From Vibrio europaeus (lineage in GTDB: Bacteria > Pseudomonadota > Gammaproteobacteria > Enterobacterales > Vibrionaceae), in assembly GCF_001695575.1 (NCBI RefSeq), contig NZ_LUAX01000007.1:806001-870000 (forward strand): 64,000 nucleotides of DNA, written 5' to 3'. Positions within the stretch are counted from its first letter, which is position 1, and each line of letters opens with the position of its first letter. The translations under genes and the position numbers were made by a program. Under the pieces are notes generated by a model, which was given only the letters and a program-made list of their open reading frames with translations, ran no database searches and was not told the origin of the DNA. This document shows, piece after piece, positions 51,287 through 59,595 of this stretch.

Positions 51287-52635
51287 CGATGGAAAAGCAA
51301 ATCACCCTCATTGACGATGAATTGGATGTCGTAGAGGCAGTCAGTGAGATGCTAGAGCTTGAAGGCTTTAACGTAACCAGTTTTACCGACCCAAAAGCGG
51401 GGTTGAAGTCGTTATCTCCGGACAGTAAGCAAGTTGTTCTATGCGATGTACGTATGCCGCAACTTGATGGTTTATCCATGCTAGATGCGATTCAAAGTCG
51501 TTCGCCTGCGTGTGAAATCATCCTGATGAGTGGTCATGGTGATATTCCTATGGCGATAGAAGCGATGAAGCTTGGTGCATTCGACTTTATTGAAAAGCCG
51601 CTACAAAGTGACGAGCTGATAGAAAAGCTCAACCTCGCTTCAACGCAAATCCAGAATGCCCCAGATACGCTTTCGGATACGCCAGAGCTACCGATTGAAA
51701 ATGTCGTGATTGGGGTTTCTAGTCAAATGGAGATGGTACGAAGCCAGGTGTTAGCTTTGGCTCGAACTGGGGTGGATACCATCATCAATGGTGAAACTGG
51801 GACGGGTAAAGAAGTGATTGCTAGAGCCCTGCATCGTTACTCGAAACGCCGTGATAAGCCGTTTGTTGCCATTAACTGTGGCGGTATGACAGAAAGCATC
51901 ATTGAGAGTGAGTTGTTTGGGCATGAGGCAGGCTCTTTTACCAGTGCGAACAAAAAGCGTATCGGGAAAATTGAGCAGGCAAACGGTGGTACTTTATTTC
52001 TTGATGAGATTGAAAGCATGCCGATTTCGGTTCAGATTAAGTTGCTCAGAGTGATACAAGAGCGAGTCATTGAACGTGTTGGCGGTAATTTACTAATTCC
52101 GGTAGATATTGTTGTGGTTGCTGCGAGCAAAGCTGATCTATCGGAGCTGAGCCAGCGCGGTGAGTTTAGGGCAGATTTGTTTTATCGACTCAATATCGCC
52201 AGTCTAAATTTACCGCCATTACGCCAGCGTAAAGAAGACATTCAGTCTCTGTTTAGGCACTTTGTGGTTCAAGCCAGTAAAAAATACAAGACGCGACCAT
52301 CGACCCTCTACGCTGAGCAAATACAACAGCTGTGCCGTCATGACTGGCCCGGAAATGTGCGTGAGCTAAGAAACGTCGCGGATCGATTTGTATTGGGCAT
52401 TGTGGGCGAAGGGTTTGATTTGCAAGCACCGTCGACTCAAGGTAGCGAAGCCTTTGCGTTTGAGCAGCAAATGGAGCAGTACGAGCGCAATGTTCTCACA
52501 GAAGCGCTAATCGAAATGGCAGGTAATATTAATGAAGTGTCGCTGCGGCTAAATTTACCGCGCAAGACCTTGTATAGAAAGATGAAAAAGCATCAATTAG
52601 ACAAAGAGAGCTTTAAAGCGAATCGAACCAACTGA
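51283..52635 (+). CDS. Sigma-54-dependent response regulator, PgtA/DctD-like
   Basis: A protein of 450 residues. The receiver domain (1-115) has LIDDELD and the phosphoacceptor Asp in LCDVRMPQLDG. The AAA+ domain (about 145-380) has Walker A GETGTGKE and Walker B GGTLFLDEIES. The loop that contacts sigma-54, normally GAFTGA, reads GSFTSA here. A Fis-type helix-turn-helix ends the protein (GNINEVSLRLNLPRKTLYRK). With the kinase it forms a two-component pair and very likely activates the sigma-54 promoters upstream of the glycerophosphodiesterase and the transporter genes. Confidence 0.9.
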   Translation: MTMEKQITLIDDELDVVEAVSEMLELEGFNVTSFTDPKAGLKSLSPDSKQVVLCDVRMPQLDGLSMLDAIQSRSPACEIILMSGHGDIPMAIEAMKLGAFDFIEKPLQSDELIEKLNLASTQIQNAPDTLSDTPELPIENVVIGVSSQMEMVRSQVLALARTGVDTIINGETGTGKEVIARALHRYSKRRDKPFVAINCGGMTESIIESELFGHEAGSFTSANKKRIGKIEQANGGTLFLDEIESMPISVQIKLLRVIQERVIERVGGNLLIPVDIVVVAASKADLSELSQRGEFRADLFYRLNIASLNLPPLRQRKEDIQSLFRHFVVQASKKYKTRPSTLYAEQIQQLCRHDWPGNVRELRNVADRFVLGIVGEGFDLQAPSTQGSEAFAFEQQMEQYERNVLTEALIEMAGNINEVSLRLNLPRKTLYRKMKKHQLDKESFKANRTN

Positions 52636-52646
52636 ACTATAGACAC

Positions 52647-52660
52647 AAATGACTCAATAT
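52647..52660 (+). promoter_or_regulatory. Putative activator site upstream of the glycerophosphodiesterase promoter
   Basis: AAATGACTCAATAT contains the core TGACYCAA that recurs in front of the phnD-like gene (54145-54193). It lies about 60 bases upstream of the sigma-54 promoter at 52716, the usual place for an enhancer site. Confidence 0.5.
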
Positions 52661-52715
52661 AACGGAGTGATAGTGTGGCTGAAGTTATATTATTGAATTT
52701 TAAGGTTAAATTATT

Positions 52716-52731
52716 TGGCATGGAGAGTGCA
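52716..52731 (+). promoter_or_regulatory. Sigma-54 promoter of the glycerophosphodiesterase gene
   Basis: TGGCATG-N4-GTGCA has the invariant GG and GC dinucleotides at correct spacing, 116 bases before the chosen ATG. Confidence 0.85.
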
Positions 52732-52846
52732 ATAGAGTAACCACTCTGATTTAAACTTGCGGAAACAAATCTGTAAAGCGGATATAAACCGTTGTTGTCA
52801 GAGTCGATTAAAAATCAATAAAACAATTTGCTGCAAGGAGAAACCG

Positions 52847-54058
52847 ATGAAGCAAATCTTAACCAGTGGTATCACTCTATTGTTAGGTGTTAGCTCAATT
52901 GCCATGGCGGGCAACGAACCAGCGCAGGTCGGCCCACGCCCTCTCTATCTCGTTAGCGATATGGAAGAGAGTCCTCTAAAAACTAAGCTTGAAAGCTGTA
53001 GTGACGGCCCATTTTATCGTAGCGATTTTTCGATTGGTCACCGCGGCGCAGCAATGCAGTTTCCTGAGCATACCAAAGAGTCGTACCTTGCGGCGATTGC
53101 GATGGGAGCAGGTGTGCTTGAATGTGATGTGACCTTTACCAAAGATAAACAACTGGTTTGTCGTCATTCACAAAGCGATCTCCACACCACAACCGATGTT
53201 CTTGCTCATCCTGAGCTTGCTAAGAAGTGCTCGGTGCCGTTTAAACCAGCTAATCCTGAGACTGGCGAGGATGCCCAAGTCGAGTGTCGTACCTCTGACT
53301 TTACTTTGGCTGAGTTTAGAACCTTGAAAGGCAAGATGGATGGTGCAAACCCTAAAGCTACTACTATTGAAGAATACATGAACGGGACGCCTGGTTGGCG
53401 TACAGATCTTTACTCACAAACCGGTACTTTGATGACCCATGCTGAAAGTGCAGCATTGTTCAAAAAGCATGGCGTGAAGGTGACTCCAGAGCTGAAATCA
53501 GCCAAAGTTGAGATGCCTTATCAGGGCTTCAGCCAAGAGAATTACGCGCAGAAGTTAATTGATGAGCTTAAAGCGGCAGGGTTTACAGCCAAAGACGCTT
53601 ATGTTCAGTCATTCAATCTAGATGACGTGAAATACTGGATTAAAAACGAACCTGAGTTTGGTAAACAAGCCGTTTACCTCGACGATCGTGTTTACAACCT
53701 AGAAGGCTTTACTGCGACATTAGAGAACATGAAAGCGCTATCTAAAGATGGTGTTCAGATCATCGCTCCACCTCTTTATGCACTGATTCAGTTAGATGAT
53801 AAGAATGCGATTGTTGCGTCAGAATACGCGAAGTTAGCCAAACAAGCCGATCTCGATATTATCGCTTGGACACTAGAGCGTTCTGGCCCACTTGCGCAAG
53901 GTGGCGGTTGGTATTACCAAAGCGTGACTGAGCAAATTAACCAAGATGGCGACATGATGAAGGTGTTGGATGTGTTGGCGAAAGATGTTGGCGTACTAGG
54001 TGTATTCAGTGATTGGCCGTCAACGGTCACTTACTACGCAAATTGTATGGATATCTAA
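52847..54058 (+). CDS. Exported glycerophosphodiester phosphodiesterase
   Basis: A protein of 403 residues with a Sec signal (MKQILTSGITLLLGVSSIAMA, residues 1-21, described by position only). The GDPD barrel starts at IGHRGAAMQFPEHT, with the catalytic His and Arg, then LECDVTFTKD (Glu and Asp metal ligands) and VCRHSQSDLH (second His). It splits glycerophosphodiesters in the periplasm into glycerol-3-phosphate and an alcohol. I chose the ATG at 52847 since CAAGGAG precedes it and it starts the signal. It has its own sigma-54 promoter, and a terminator follows. The long inserts near residues 120-190 are unlike compact bacterial GlpQ enzymes. Confidence 0.9.
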   Translation: MKQILTSGITLLLGVSSIAMAGNEPAQVGPRPLYLVSDMEESPLKTKLESCSDGPFYRSDFSIGHRGAAMQFPEHTKESYLAAIAMGAGVLECDVTFTKDKQLVCRHSQSDLHTTTDVLAHPELAKKCSVPFKPANPETGEDAQVECRTSDFTLAEFRTLKGKMDGANPKATTIEEYMNGTPGWRTDLYSQTGTLMTHAESAALFKKHGVKVTPELKSAKVEMPYQGFSQENYAQKLIDELKAAGFTAKDAYVQSFNLDDVKYWIKNEPEFGKQAVYLDDRVYNLEGFTATLENMKALSKDGVQIIAPPLYALIQLDDKNAIVASEYAKLAKQADLDIIAWTLERSGPLAQGGGWYYQSVTEQINQDGDMMKVLDVLAKDVGVLGVFSDWPSTVTYYANCMDI

Positions 54059-54101
54059 TCGGCGATACTGTCTAAGTTAGTAAGATTTTTTACTATAGAT
54101 T

Positions 54102-54123
54102 AAGGGCTTTCGAGCCCTTTTTT
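54102..54123 (+). terminator. Terminator after the glycerophosphodiesterase gene
   Basis: AAGGGCT and AGCCCTT form a seven-pair stem capped by the stable TTCG tetraloop and followed by a T run. Confidence 0.9.
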
Positions 54124-54144
54124 AATTATAAATTCCATGAGACA

Positions 54145-54193
54145 AAAATGACCCAAATAGCATGACTCGGACAAGACATATTTGACCCAAATT
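54145..54193 (+). promoter_or_regulatory. Direct repeats upstream of the ABC transporter promoter
   Basis: TGACCCAAAT starts at 54149 and again at 54183, 34 bases apart, with TGACTC at 54163 between them. The same core occurs once upstream of the glycerophosphodiesterase gene at 52649. They lie 55-100 bases upstream of the sigma-54 promoter and are the best candidate binding sites for the response regulator at 51283. Confidence 0.6.
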
Positions 54194-54248
54194 CAATGGT
54201 GTTAAATTTTGCTTCATCTAAGTTGTTGAAACTAATGGTAAAAATATA

Positions 54249-54264
54249 TGGCACGTCCCCTGCA
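54249..54264 (+). promoter_or_regulatory. Sigma-54 promoter of the phnD-like gene
   Basis: TGGCACG-N4-CTGCA is a near-perfect -24/-12 element, 47 bases before the ATG. Confidence 0.9.
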
Positions 54265-54310
54265 ATAGCAAAGGTGAACATCAACAATAACGTGAATGTA
54301 AGGTTCTAAT

Positions 54311-55351
54311 ATGAAAAACAGTGTAAAAGGATTGTTAATCGCTGGCTCTTTGCTGCTTCCATCTATGGCGATGGCAAGTGAGTGTGCTAACCGTGGGGTA
54401 CTGGATGAAAGGTATTGTGATGAAAACCAAGATCTAGTGGCTGATTCACCAAAAGACTCGAATGAGTGGATCGACCCAAGCACCTTGGTTTTTACCTACA
54501 CACCAGTAGAAGATCCAGCGCTGTATAAAGATGCGTTTGCCGATTTCCAAGCACACCTAAGCAAAATCACTGGCAAAAAGGTCATTTACTACACTGTTCA
54601 CTCTAACTCTGCTCAGGTTGAAGCCATGCGCTCTGGTCGTTTGCATGTCGCAGGTTTCTCAACGGGTCCTACAGGCTACGCGGTAAACCTAGCGGGTTAC
54701 GTGCCAATTGCGGTAAAAGGTGACGAAGCCGGTTTCCAAGGCTACAACCTAGTGACTATCGTTCGTAAAGACAGTGGTATTAACGAAATGGCTGACTTGA
54801 AAGGTAAGCGCGTTGCCCACACTTCGGCCTCTTCAAATTCGGGTAACCTAGCACCACGTGCTCTATTCCCAGCTCAAGGCTTAGTACCTGATCAAGACTA
54901 TAAAGTGCTTTACTCCGGTAAACATGACCAATCAATCCTAGGTGTCTACAACGGTGACTACGACGCGGCACCAGTCGCATCAGACGTGTACGACCGCATG
55001 GTTGCAGCCGGTCGTGTTGATGACTCTGAACTTAATATCATCTACCGTAGCCCACGTTTTCCAACATCCGCTTTTGGCTATGCTCACAATCTAAAACCTG
55101 AACTGGTTGAGAAGATTAACGAGGCCTTCTTTAGCTATCGCTTTACTCAAGAAATGAGTGATTCATTTAAAGGCGCAGACCGTTTCTCACCAATTACATA
55201 CCAAGAAGATTGGTCAGTTATCCGAGATATTGCTCATGCCACTGGTACTGCTTATACAAAAACCGGTCTAAAAAAACTGGCTGAAAAAGATGCAGCCAAG
55301 CGCGCAAAGAAAAAAGCAGCCGAGCTAGCGAAGCAAGCCACCAACCAATAA
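54311..55351 (+). CDS. phnD: Phosphonate-type ABC transporter substrate-binding protein
   Basis: A protein of 346 residues with a Sec signal cut near residue 22 (AMA-S). FTYTPVEDPALYKDAFADF and TVHSNSAQVEAMRSGRLHVAGFSTGPTGYA (residues about 90-119, cited by position) resemble the PhnD fold, with the phosphate-binding loop AHTSASSNSGNL near 178-189. The C-terminal tail from about residue 320 is Lys/Ala-rich and unusual. PhnD proteins bind phosphonates, phosphite or phosphate esters. Because no C-P lyase or phosphonatase gene is nearby, glycerophosphodiesters, glycerol-3-phosphate or phosphate esters made by the adjacent enzyme are better candidates. The name reflects the family. Confidence 0.85.
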   Translation: MKNSVKGLLIAGSLLLPSMAMASECANRGVLDERYCDENQDLVADSPKDSNEWIDPSTLVFTYTPVEDPALYKDAFADFQAHLSKITGKKVIYYTVHSNSAQVEAMRSGRLHVAGFSTGPTGYAVNLAGYVPIAVKGDEAGFQGYNLVTIVRKDSGINEMADLKGKRVAHTSASSNSGNLAPRALFPAQGLVPDQDYKVLYSGKHDQSILGVYNGDYDAAPVASDVYDRMVAAGRVDDSELNIIYRSPRFPTSAFGYAHNLKPELVEKINEAFFSYRFTQEMSDSFKGADRFSPITYQEDWSVIRDIAHATGTAYTKTGLKKLAEKDAAKRAKKKAAELAKQATNQ

Positions 55352-55465
55352 AACAATAGTTTCTAATTCTCTAATAACGTCAAAAAGTACGGTGCCTAAT
55401 GTGTAGGGCACGGGCATCGTACACCCTAAATTTGGGCTCAAAATAAGAAAACAAGGAATAGTAGT

Positions 55466-56251
55466 ATGGCCGTAGCAAGCTGTGACGCATCAAAATACGA
55501 CGGAATAAAGATCAACAATCTCTTTCATGAATACGTGGCAGGTAAGCCAATCCTTAAAGGCATCGACATCGACATCGATCAACCGGGCATCATTGCCATC
55601 ATAGGCCCATCGGGTACAGGTAAAAGTACCTTATTGCGTTGCATTAACCGCTTAAACGACCCAACCAGTGGTGAAATTCTATTTGAAGGTGAAGACCTGA
55701 CTAAACTCAGTGGTCAAGCGCTACGCAAACAGCGCCGACACATTGGTATGGTTTTCCAAGAATACAATCTGGTTGAAAGGCTCACAGTCATTGAAAATGT
55801 GCTCAGTGGCCGTTTAGGTTACATGTCTTCTTGGAACGCATGGCGTCGTAACTACTCGAAAGAAGATCTAGAAAAAGCGTTTGAGCTTCTTGAATTCGTT
55901 GGCCTGCAAGATTTTGCTAATCAACGTGCTGATAGCCTTTCCGGTGGTCAGCGCCAACGTGTTGGTATTGCGCGCGCAGTCATGCAAGACCCATACATCT
56001 TGTTGGCCGATGAGCCAACCTCATCTCTCGACCCTAAAACCGCGGTCGAGATTATGGAGCTGATGGAGACGTTTGCCAAAGATAAGAAAATCCCAGTTCT
56101 TGTGAATATCCATGATGTGAATTTGGCGAAGCGATTTGCCAATCGCATCATTGGTATGTGTAACGGGAAAGTGCATTACGATGGCAGCCCAGAAGGGATC
56201 AGCGAAGAAGATCTGAAGATCATCTATGGAGGTGAGTCATGGCTAGATTAA
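55466..56251 (+). CDS. phnC: Phosphonate-type ABC transporter ATP-binding protein
   Basis: A protein of 261 residues. Walker A is GPSGTGKSTLLRC (about 47-59), the signature is LSGGQRQRVGIARA and Walker B is ILLADEPTSSLD. The sequence NRLNDPTSGEI and VFQEYNLVERLTV are typical of PhnC. It powers uptake through the two PhnE-like permeases. AAGGAATAG precedes the ATG, and the stop overlaps the next gene by 13 bases. Confidence 0.92.
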   Translation: MAVASCDASKYDGIKINNLFHEYVAGKPILKGIDIDIDQPGIIAIIGPSGTGKSTLLRCINRLNDPTSGEILFEGEDLTKLSGQALRKQRRHIGMVFQEYNLVERLTVIENVLSGRLGYMSSWNAWRRNYSKEDLEKAFELLEFVGLQDFANQRADSLSGGQRQRVGIARAVMQDPYILLADEPTSSLDPKTAVEIMELMETFAKDKKIPVLVNIHDVNLAKRFANRIIGMCNGKVHYDGSPEGISEEDLKIIYGGESWLD

Positions 56252-57039
56252 GCACGTCACCTTCTTCCGTAAACGTGGAAAACCCCTTCAAAGCATCATG
56301 GGCGAGTCGAGTCGGCGTGGTTGCAGTGGTTGCTTATCTGTTTTACAGCTTCTCGACACTGAACCTTAGCTTTGAACGACTGATTATCGGTTTTGGAGAA
56401 AGTGAGCGTTTACTATCACGCATGTTTCCACCCGATTTCTCTCGTTCGAACCTGCTACTTAGTGGCTTAGCGGAAAGTTTGCAGATAGCGATAATCTCTA
56501 GTTTCTTTGGCATCGTTATCTCATTGTTTCTCGGTCTTTTGGCGGCAAGAAACATGATGCCTTCGATTGTCTCGACACCAATACGTGGTTTTATCGCGCT
56601 ATGCCGTTCATTTCATCCGGTCATTATTGCCATCTTATTCGTTAAAGCTGTGGGCTTTGGCGCGTTAGCGGGGATTCTGACCTTGGTGTTTGCTTCGATT
56701 GGTTTTATCGCCAAGCTTTTTGCTGAAGCCATTGAAGAGATCTCGTTTAAACAGGTTGAAGCCATTCGAGCAACAGGGGCAAGCTTTGCGAGTGTGATTT
56801 TGTTTGCGGTAATGCCACAGGTATTTACGCGTTTTATCGGCTTTGCTAGCTATCAACTTGACTCGAATTTACGTAACTCAACCATGGTGGGTATTGTTGG
56901 TGCAGGCGGCTTAGGTGGCACTCTTTTCTCTGCTTTCCAACGTTTTGATTACGACTTTGTTGCCGCCATTCTTATCACCATTATTGCACTGATTCTTGTA
57001 GGTGAATTCTTATCTAATGTAGTAAGGAGAATCTTCTAA
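56239..57039 (+). CDS. phnE: Phosphonate-type ABC transporter permease (first)
   Basis: A protein of 266 residues with about six membrane segments and the EAA-like permease loop EAIEEISFKQVEAIRATGAS (cited as residues about 170-190) that contacts the ATPase. It overlaps phnC by 13 bases and shares one base with the second permease. The two permeases probably form a heterodimeric channel. Confidence 0.9.
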   Translation: MARLSTSPSSVNVENPFKASWASRVGVVAVVAYLFYSFSTLNLSFERLIIGFGESERLLSRMFPPDFSRSNLLLSGLAESLQIAIISSFFGIVISLFLGLLAARNMMPSIVSTPIRGFIALCRSFHPVIIAILFVKAVGFGALAGILTLVFASIGFIAKLFAEAIEEISFKQVEAIRATGASFASVILFAVMPQVFTRFIGFASYQLDSNLRNSTMVGIVGAGGLGGTLFSAFQRFDYDFVAAILITIIALILVGEFLSNVVRRIF

Positions 57040-57842
57040 TGACAACCGCTTCAATTGATAGAGAGTGGCAGCGTTTTACGTTCAATGAGCGTTTGGCAAG
57101 GTTCGCCGCTTATTTGTGTTTTGTATCAGCGATAGTTTGGTCTTGGCAGACCGTGGAAATCATTCCAGAGTTCCTTTATGACGCACCTGCGCAGTTTGGT
57201 GACATGTTTAGCCGCATGGTTCCGTTGGATTACGGTTTTTATCCTGAAATGATTCATGCTGCCCTGATTGAAACCCTGCACATTGCAACTCTTGGAACAC
57301 TTTTCACTTTGATTCTAGCTATTCCACTAGCCTTGCTAAACGCACCTAACATTACGCCAAGCAAAACATTGAACTGGATTGCGCAGTTCTTCTTGGTTTC
57401 TTCGCGTTCGGTGAACTCTCTGGTATGGGCATTGCTGTTTATCGCTCTGTTCGGCCCAGGCGTATTAGCAGGAATCATGGCGATTGCTGTTCGCAGTGTG
57501 GGGTTTGTCGGTAAACTTCTCGCAGAGGCGATTGCTGAAGCGAACATGGGGACAATCGAAGCCTTAAAAGCGACGGGTGCCTCTTGGATGAGTATTCTGC
57601 TAAAAGGCTACTGGCCTCAAGTTATGCCTGCTTTTTTCTCGATTGTCTTATTCCGTTGGGATATCAATGTTCGAGAATCTGCCGTGCTAGGTCTTGTAGG
57701 TGCTGGTGGTATCGGGGTAGTGCTTAACGACGCGCAAAACCTGTTCGAGTGGCAAAAGGTGTCGATGGTTCTAGTGAGTATCTTCGCTGTGGTTATTCTC
57801 GCTGAAGCACTGGTCGTGCATGTACGTAAGAAGCTGATCTAG
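57039..57842 (+). CDS. phnE: Phosphonate-type ABC transporter permease (second)
   Basis: A protein of 267 residues with six predicted membrane segments and an EAA-like loop (LLAEAIAEANMGTIEALKAT, given as residues about 164-183). It is the second permease of the operon; it shares the TAATG stop-start with the first. A terminator follows, which closes the transporter operon. The pair corresponds to the two-permease version of PhnCDE systems seen in several Gammaproteobacteria. Confidence 0.9.
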   Translation: MTTASIDREWQRFTFNERLARFAAYLCFVSAIVWSWQTVEIIPEFLYDAPAQFGDMFSRMVPLDYGFYPEMIHAALIETLHIATLGTLFTLILAIPLALLNAPNITPSKTLNWIAQFFLVSSRSVNSLVWALLFIALFGPGVLAGIMAIAVRSVGFVGKLLAEAIAEANMGTIEALKATGASWMSILLKGYWPQVMPAFFSIVLFRWDINVRESAVLGLVGAGGIGVVLNDAQNLFEWQKVSMVLVSIFAVVILAEALVVHVRKKLI

Positions 57843-57873
57843 ATAGCTTAGAGTTGAATTGAGTTTCTATTTT

Positions 57874-57897
57874 AAGGCAGGGTAACCTGCCTTTTTG
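57874..57897 (+). terminator. Terminator of the ABC transporter operon
   Basis: AAGGCAGG and CCTGCCTT form an eight-pair stem with a four-base loop and a T tract, 31 bases after the last permease stop. Confidence 0.9.
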
Positions 57898-57951
57898 CGT
57901 TCTAGAAGGGATCAATAAGAATAGTTGGACCTGTTTAGTGACTAATGCATC

Positions 57952-57972
57952 AATTAGAAACTAAACTTAAGG
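57952..57972 (+). repeat. Leader repeat, copy 1
   Basis: This 21-base segment (AACTAAACTTAAGG core) recurs at 58319-58339 with two mismatches, in each case about 26-29 bases ahead of a small paralogous gene. The first copy is followed by a five-codon frame, ATG at 57981 to TAG at 57998, that overlaps the ribosome binding site of the gene. Confidence 0.7.
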
Positions 57973-58000
57973 AGTACTTGATGTCGTTTTGGAGGTAGCT

Positions 58001-58186
58001 ATGGATGTTCTAGTTCAGTTTGATAGAACCGGAAGCTATCAAGATAATCCTTGGGATCTACCAGTTTCATACCAGAAAGGAGAGATCCACTCAGTGACTC
58101 CTCTTGCCGCGATTGTGTTGATTGATAGGCGCGAAGCTCATCTCTATTTTCATGAGAAAGACAAGCAGTTCAGCACCGAGAAATGA
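58001..58186 (+). CDS. Small conserved-looking protein, tandem paralogue 1
   Basis: A protein of 61 residues beginning MDVLVQFDRTGSYQDNPWD, with an ATG at 58001 preceded by GGAGG (57991-57995). It is cytoplasmic, with no signal peptide. It shares VQFD-x-x-G-x-YQ-x-NPWD-x-PV-x-Y-x-KGE and the AHLY motif with the protein at 58366. I do not recognise the family. The duplicated leader before both genes suggests a recent tandem duplication and common control. Confidence 0.75.
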   Translation: MDVLVQFDRTGSYQDNPWDLPVSYQKGEIHSVTPLAAIVLIDRREAHLYFHEKDKQFSTEK

Positions 58187-58318
58187 AGCTCAATCGGTAA
58201 GTTAAGTCCAAGCAAGGGTAGAGGTCATTTCTGTTGTTGCGATTGGACTAAAGGTTTCGCGCGCCTTGAAATTACTCGTCGGTTCTGTTTAAAAAAACAC
58301 ATTACTAATAAAAGTCTT

Positions 58319-58339
58319 AATTACGAACTAAACTTAAGG
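58319..58339 (+). repeat. Leader repeat, copy 2
   Basis: The second copy of the leader repeat before the paralogous gene at 58366. It matches copy 1 at 57952-57972 except at two positions. Confidence 0.7.
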
Positions 58340-58365
58340 GATGCTCGATGTGTTAGGAGGTAAGC

Positions 58366-58560
58366 ATGGAGTTTCTTGTCCAGTTCGACGAAGAGGGTTT
58401 GTACCAAAACAACCCATGGGACATCCCAGTTCCCTATATGAAAGGGGAAGTGCGCGCACTTAATCCTCTTCTTGCTATGGTAATGATTGAAAGGAATCAA
58501 GCCCACCTGTACACCAACCTTAAAGATAAGCGACTGCCTATCTCTGAAGGAGAAGAGTGA
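58366..58560 (+). CDS. Small conserved-looking protein, tandem paralogue 2
   Basis: A protein of 64 residues starting MEFLVQFDEEGLYQNNPWD, with AGGAGG at 58355-58360 before the ATG. It is about half identical to the protein at 58001, with the same NPWD-x-PV core and AHLY. It ends in an acidic tail. Its function is unknown. A terminator follows. Confidence 0.75.
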   Translation: MEFLVQFDEEGLYQNNPWDIPVPYMKGEVRALNPLLAMVMIERNQAHLYTNLKDKRLPISEGEE

Positions 58561-58572
58561 TCTAACCTTAAT

Positions 58573-58602
58573 AGAGACGTAGTAGCTACCTTACTGCGTC
58601 TC
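58573..58602. terminator. Terminator between small gene and HAD gene
   Basis: AGAGACGTAGTA and TACTGCGTCTCT pair over 12 positions (one G-T), with a T run on the plus strand. The stem runs into the last codons of the minus-strand HAD gene, so it acts mainly for the plus-strand small gene. Confidence 0.75.
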
Positions 58603-59376
58603 TTTTTGTGCCAGTAGCTGTTTTGCAAACTCGGCAAATCCATAACCACCCGGCTGAGTCATGATCAGGGAGGGTTTGTGTGTCAGCTTATGCCAATAGT
58701 GCTGGATGTTTTTCACTCCAACAGTCAAGGGCAAGGTTTCAAACATTTGTTGGTCATTAAGCGAATCACCGACATAGCAGCACTTGGTCAAAACATCTTG
58801 CTCAGTTAATCCTTTCGATTTTAAATACTCGAATGCGCTGTTGCGTTTTGAATGATTGCCGTACCAAGCATTGATATGGATCGAACTCGCTGTCGCATGC
58901 GCGCCTAATTCGTGAATACGGGCGACTATCTGCTCTACGATATTGGCGCTTAGTGGCTCTCTATTTTGGCCGATATCAAGCGCGACTTCACACAGGCGAT
59001 AGGCTTGGTCTAGGGTCAAGTTTACTTGTGGGTAATCTGCGAGAATATCTTCTACTTGCTGCTTTAGCTGGCTTTGTTGTTCACGCATCTTTTGCAGCGG
59101 TACAGAACTGGTAAGAGAAATGCCTTTGGTGCTTTTTTCCAAAGTAAAAGCCCCATTCTCACCCAGTACGGCATCGACAGGCCAAAGCTGAGCAATATGA
59201 TCGCACCAACCTGCACACGCTCCAGTCACCGCGACAACTTTAATCCCTTGTTGCTGTAACTCTGATAGCGCAATCAATGTTTCAGGTGGCAGTTTGCCTT
59301 GCCATGTTAATGTGTCATCGACATCCGTCAAAACCCATTCGATAGACTTCCATTCCTTTGAAAGTAAGTTTTCCAT
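58591..59376 (-). CDS. HAD-superfamily sugar-phosphatase-like hydrolase
   Basis: A protein of 261 residues. The nucleophile motif is DVDDTLTW (about 17-24), the second motif is VVAVTGA near residue 52, and the final motif is YVGDSLNDQQMF near residue 203. These and the length match mannosyl-3-phosphoglycerate phosphatase or Cof/SPP-like members. It would remove phosphate from a sugar phosphate in the cytoplasm; the exact substrate is not visible. It is a single gene. Confidence 0.85.
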   Translation of the reverse strand: MENLLSKEWKSIEWVLTDVDDTLTWQGKLPPETLIALSELQQQGIKVVAVTGACAGWCDHIAQLWPVDAVLGENGAFTLEKSTKGISLTSSVPLQKMREQQSQLKQQVEDILADYPQVNLTLDQAYRLCEVALDIGQNREPLSANIVEQIVARIHELGAHATASSIHINAWYGNHSKRNSAFEYLKSKGLTEQDVLTKCCYVGDSLNDQQMFETLPLTVGVKNIQHYWHKLTHKPSLIMTQPGGYGFAEFAKQLLAQKETQ

Positions 59377-59595
59377 ATTGATTATCTAATGCTGTTTAAA
59401 GAACTGTTTATCTTATGAAATTTCACTCTGTATTTCAGTGAAGTGGCTTAGGTTAATGCGTAACTGATGAGAGATAAGATAATCGTTTTTACCGATGTCG
59501 TAATTGGAAATGATTGTTGTCATAATGGCAACGCGCCAAACGATGGAGTATCGAATATTATCCTCGCAAACGATTACTATATAAGTGAGGTAGCT

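Noticed and set aside
51283..52635. The NorR activator missing beside norVW
   Set aside because: This sigma-54 activator has an N-terminal receiver domain and a coupled kinase, whereas NorR has a GAF domain. It cannot be NorR.
54145..54193. Direct repeats as a CRISPR-like array
   Set aside because: There are only two or three short copies at unequal spacing, without spacers of constant length or cas genes.
49334..57842. A phosphonate-catabolic locus
   Set aside because: Only transporter genes of the Phn type are present. No C-P lyase, phosphonatase or aminotransferase gene appears, so the phosphonate label applies to the family, not to the likely substrate.
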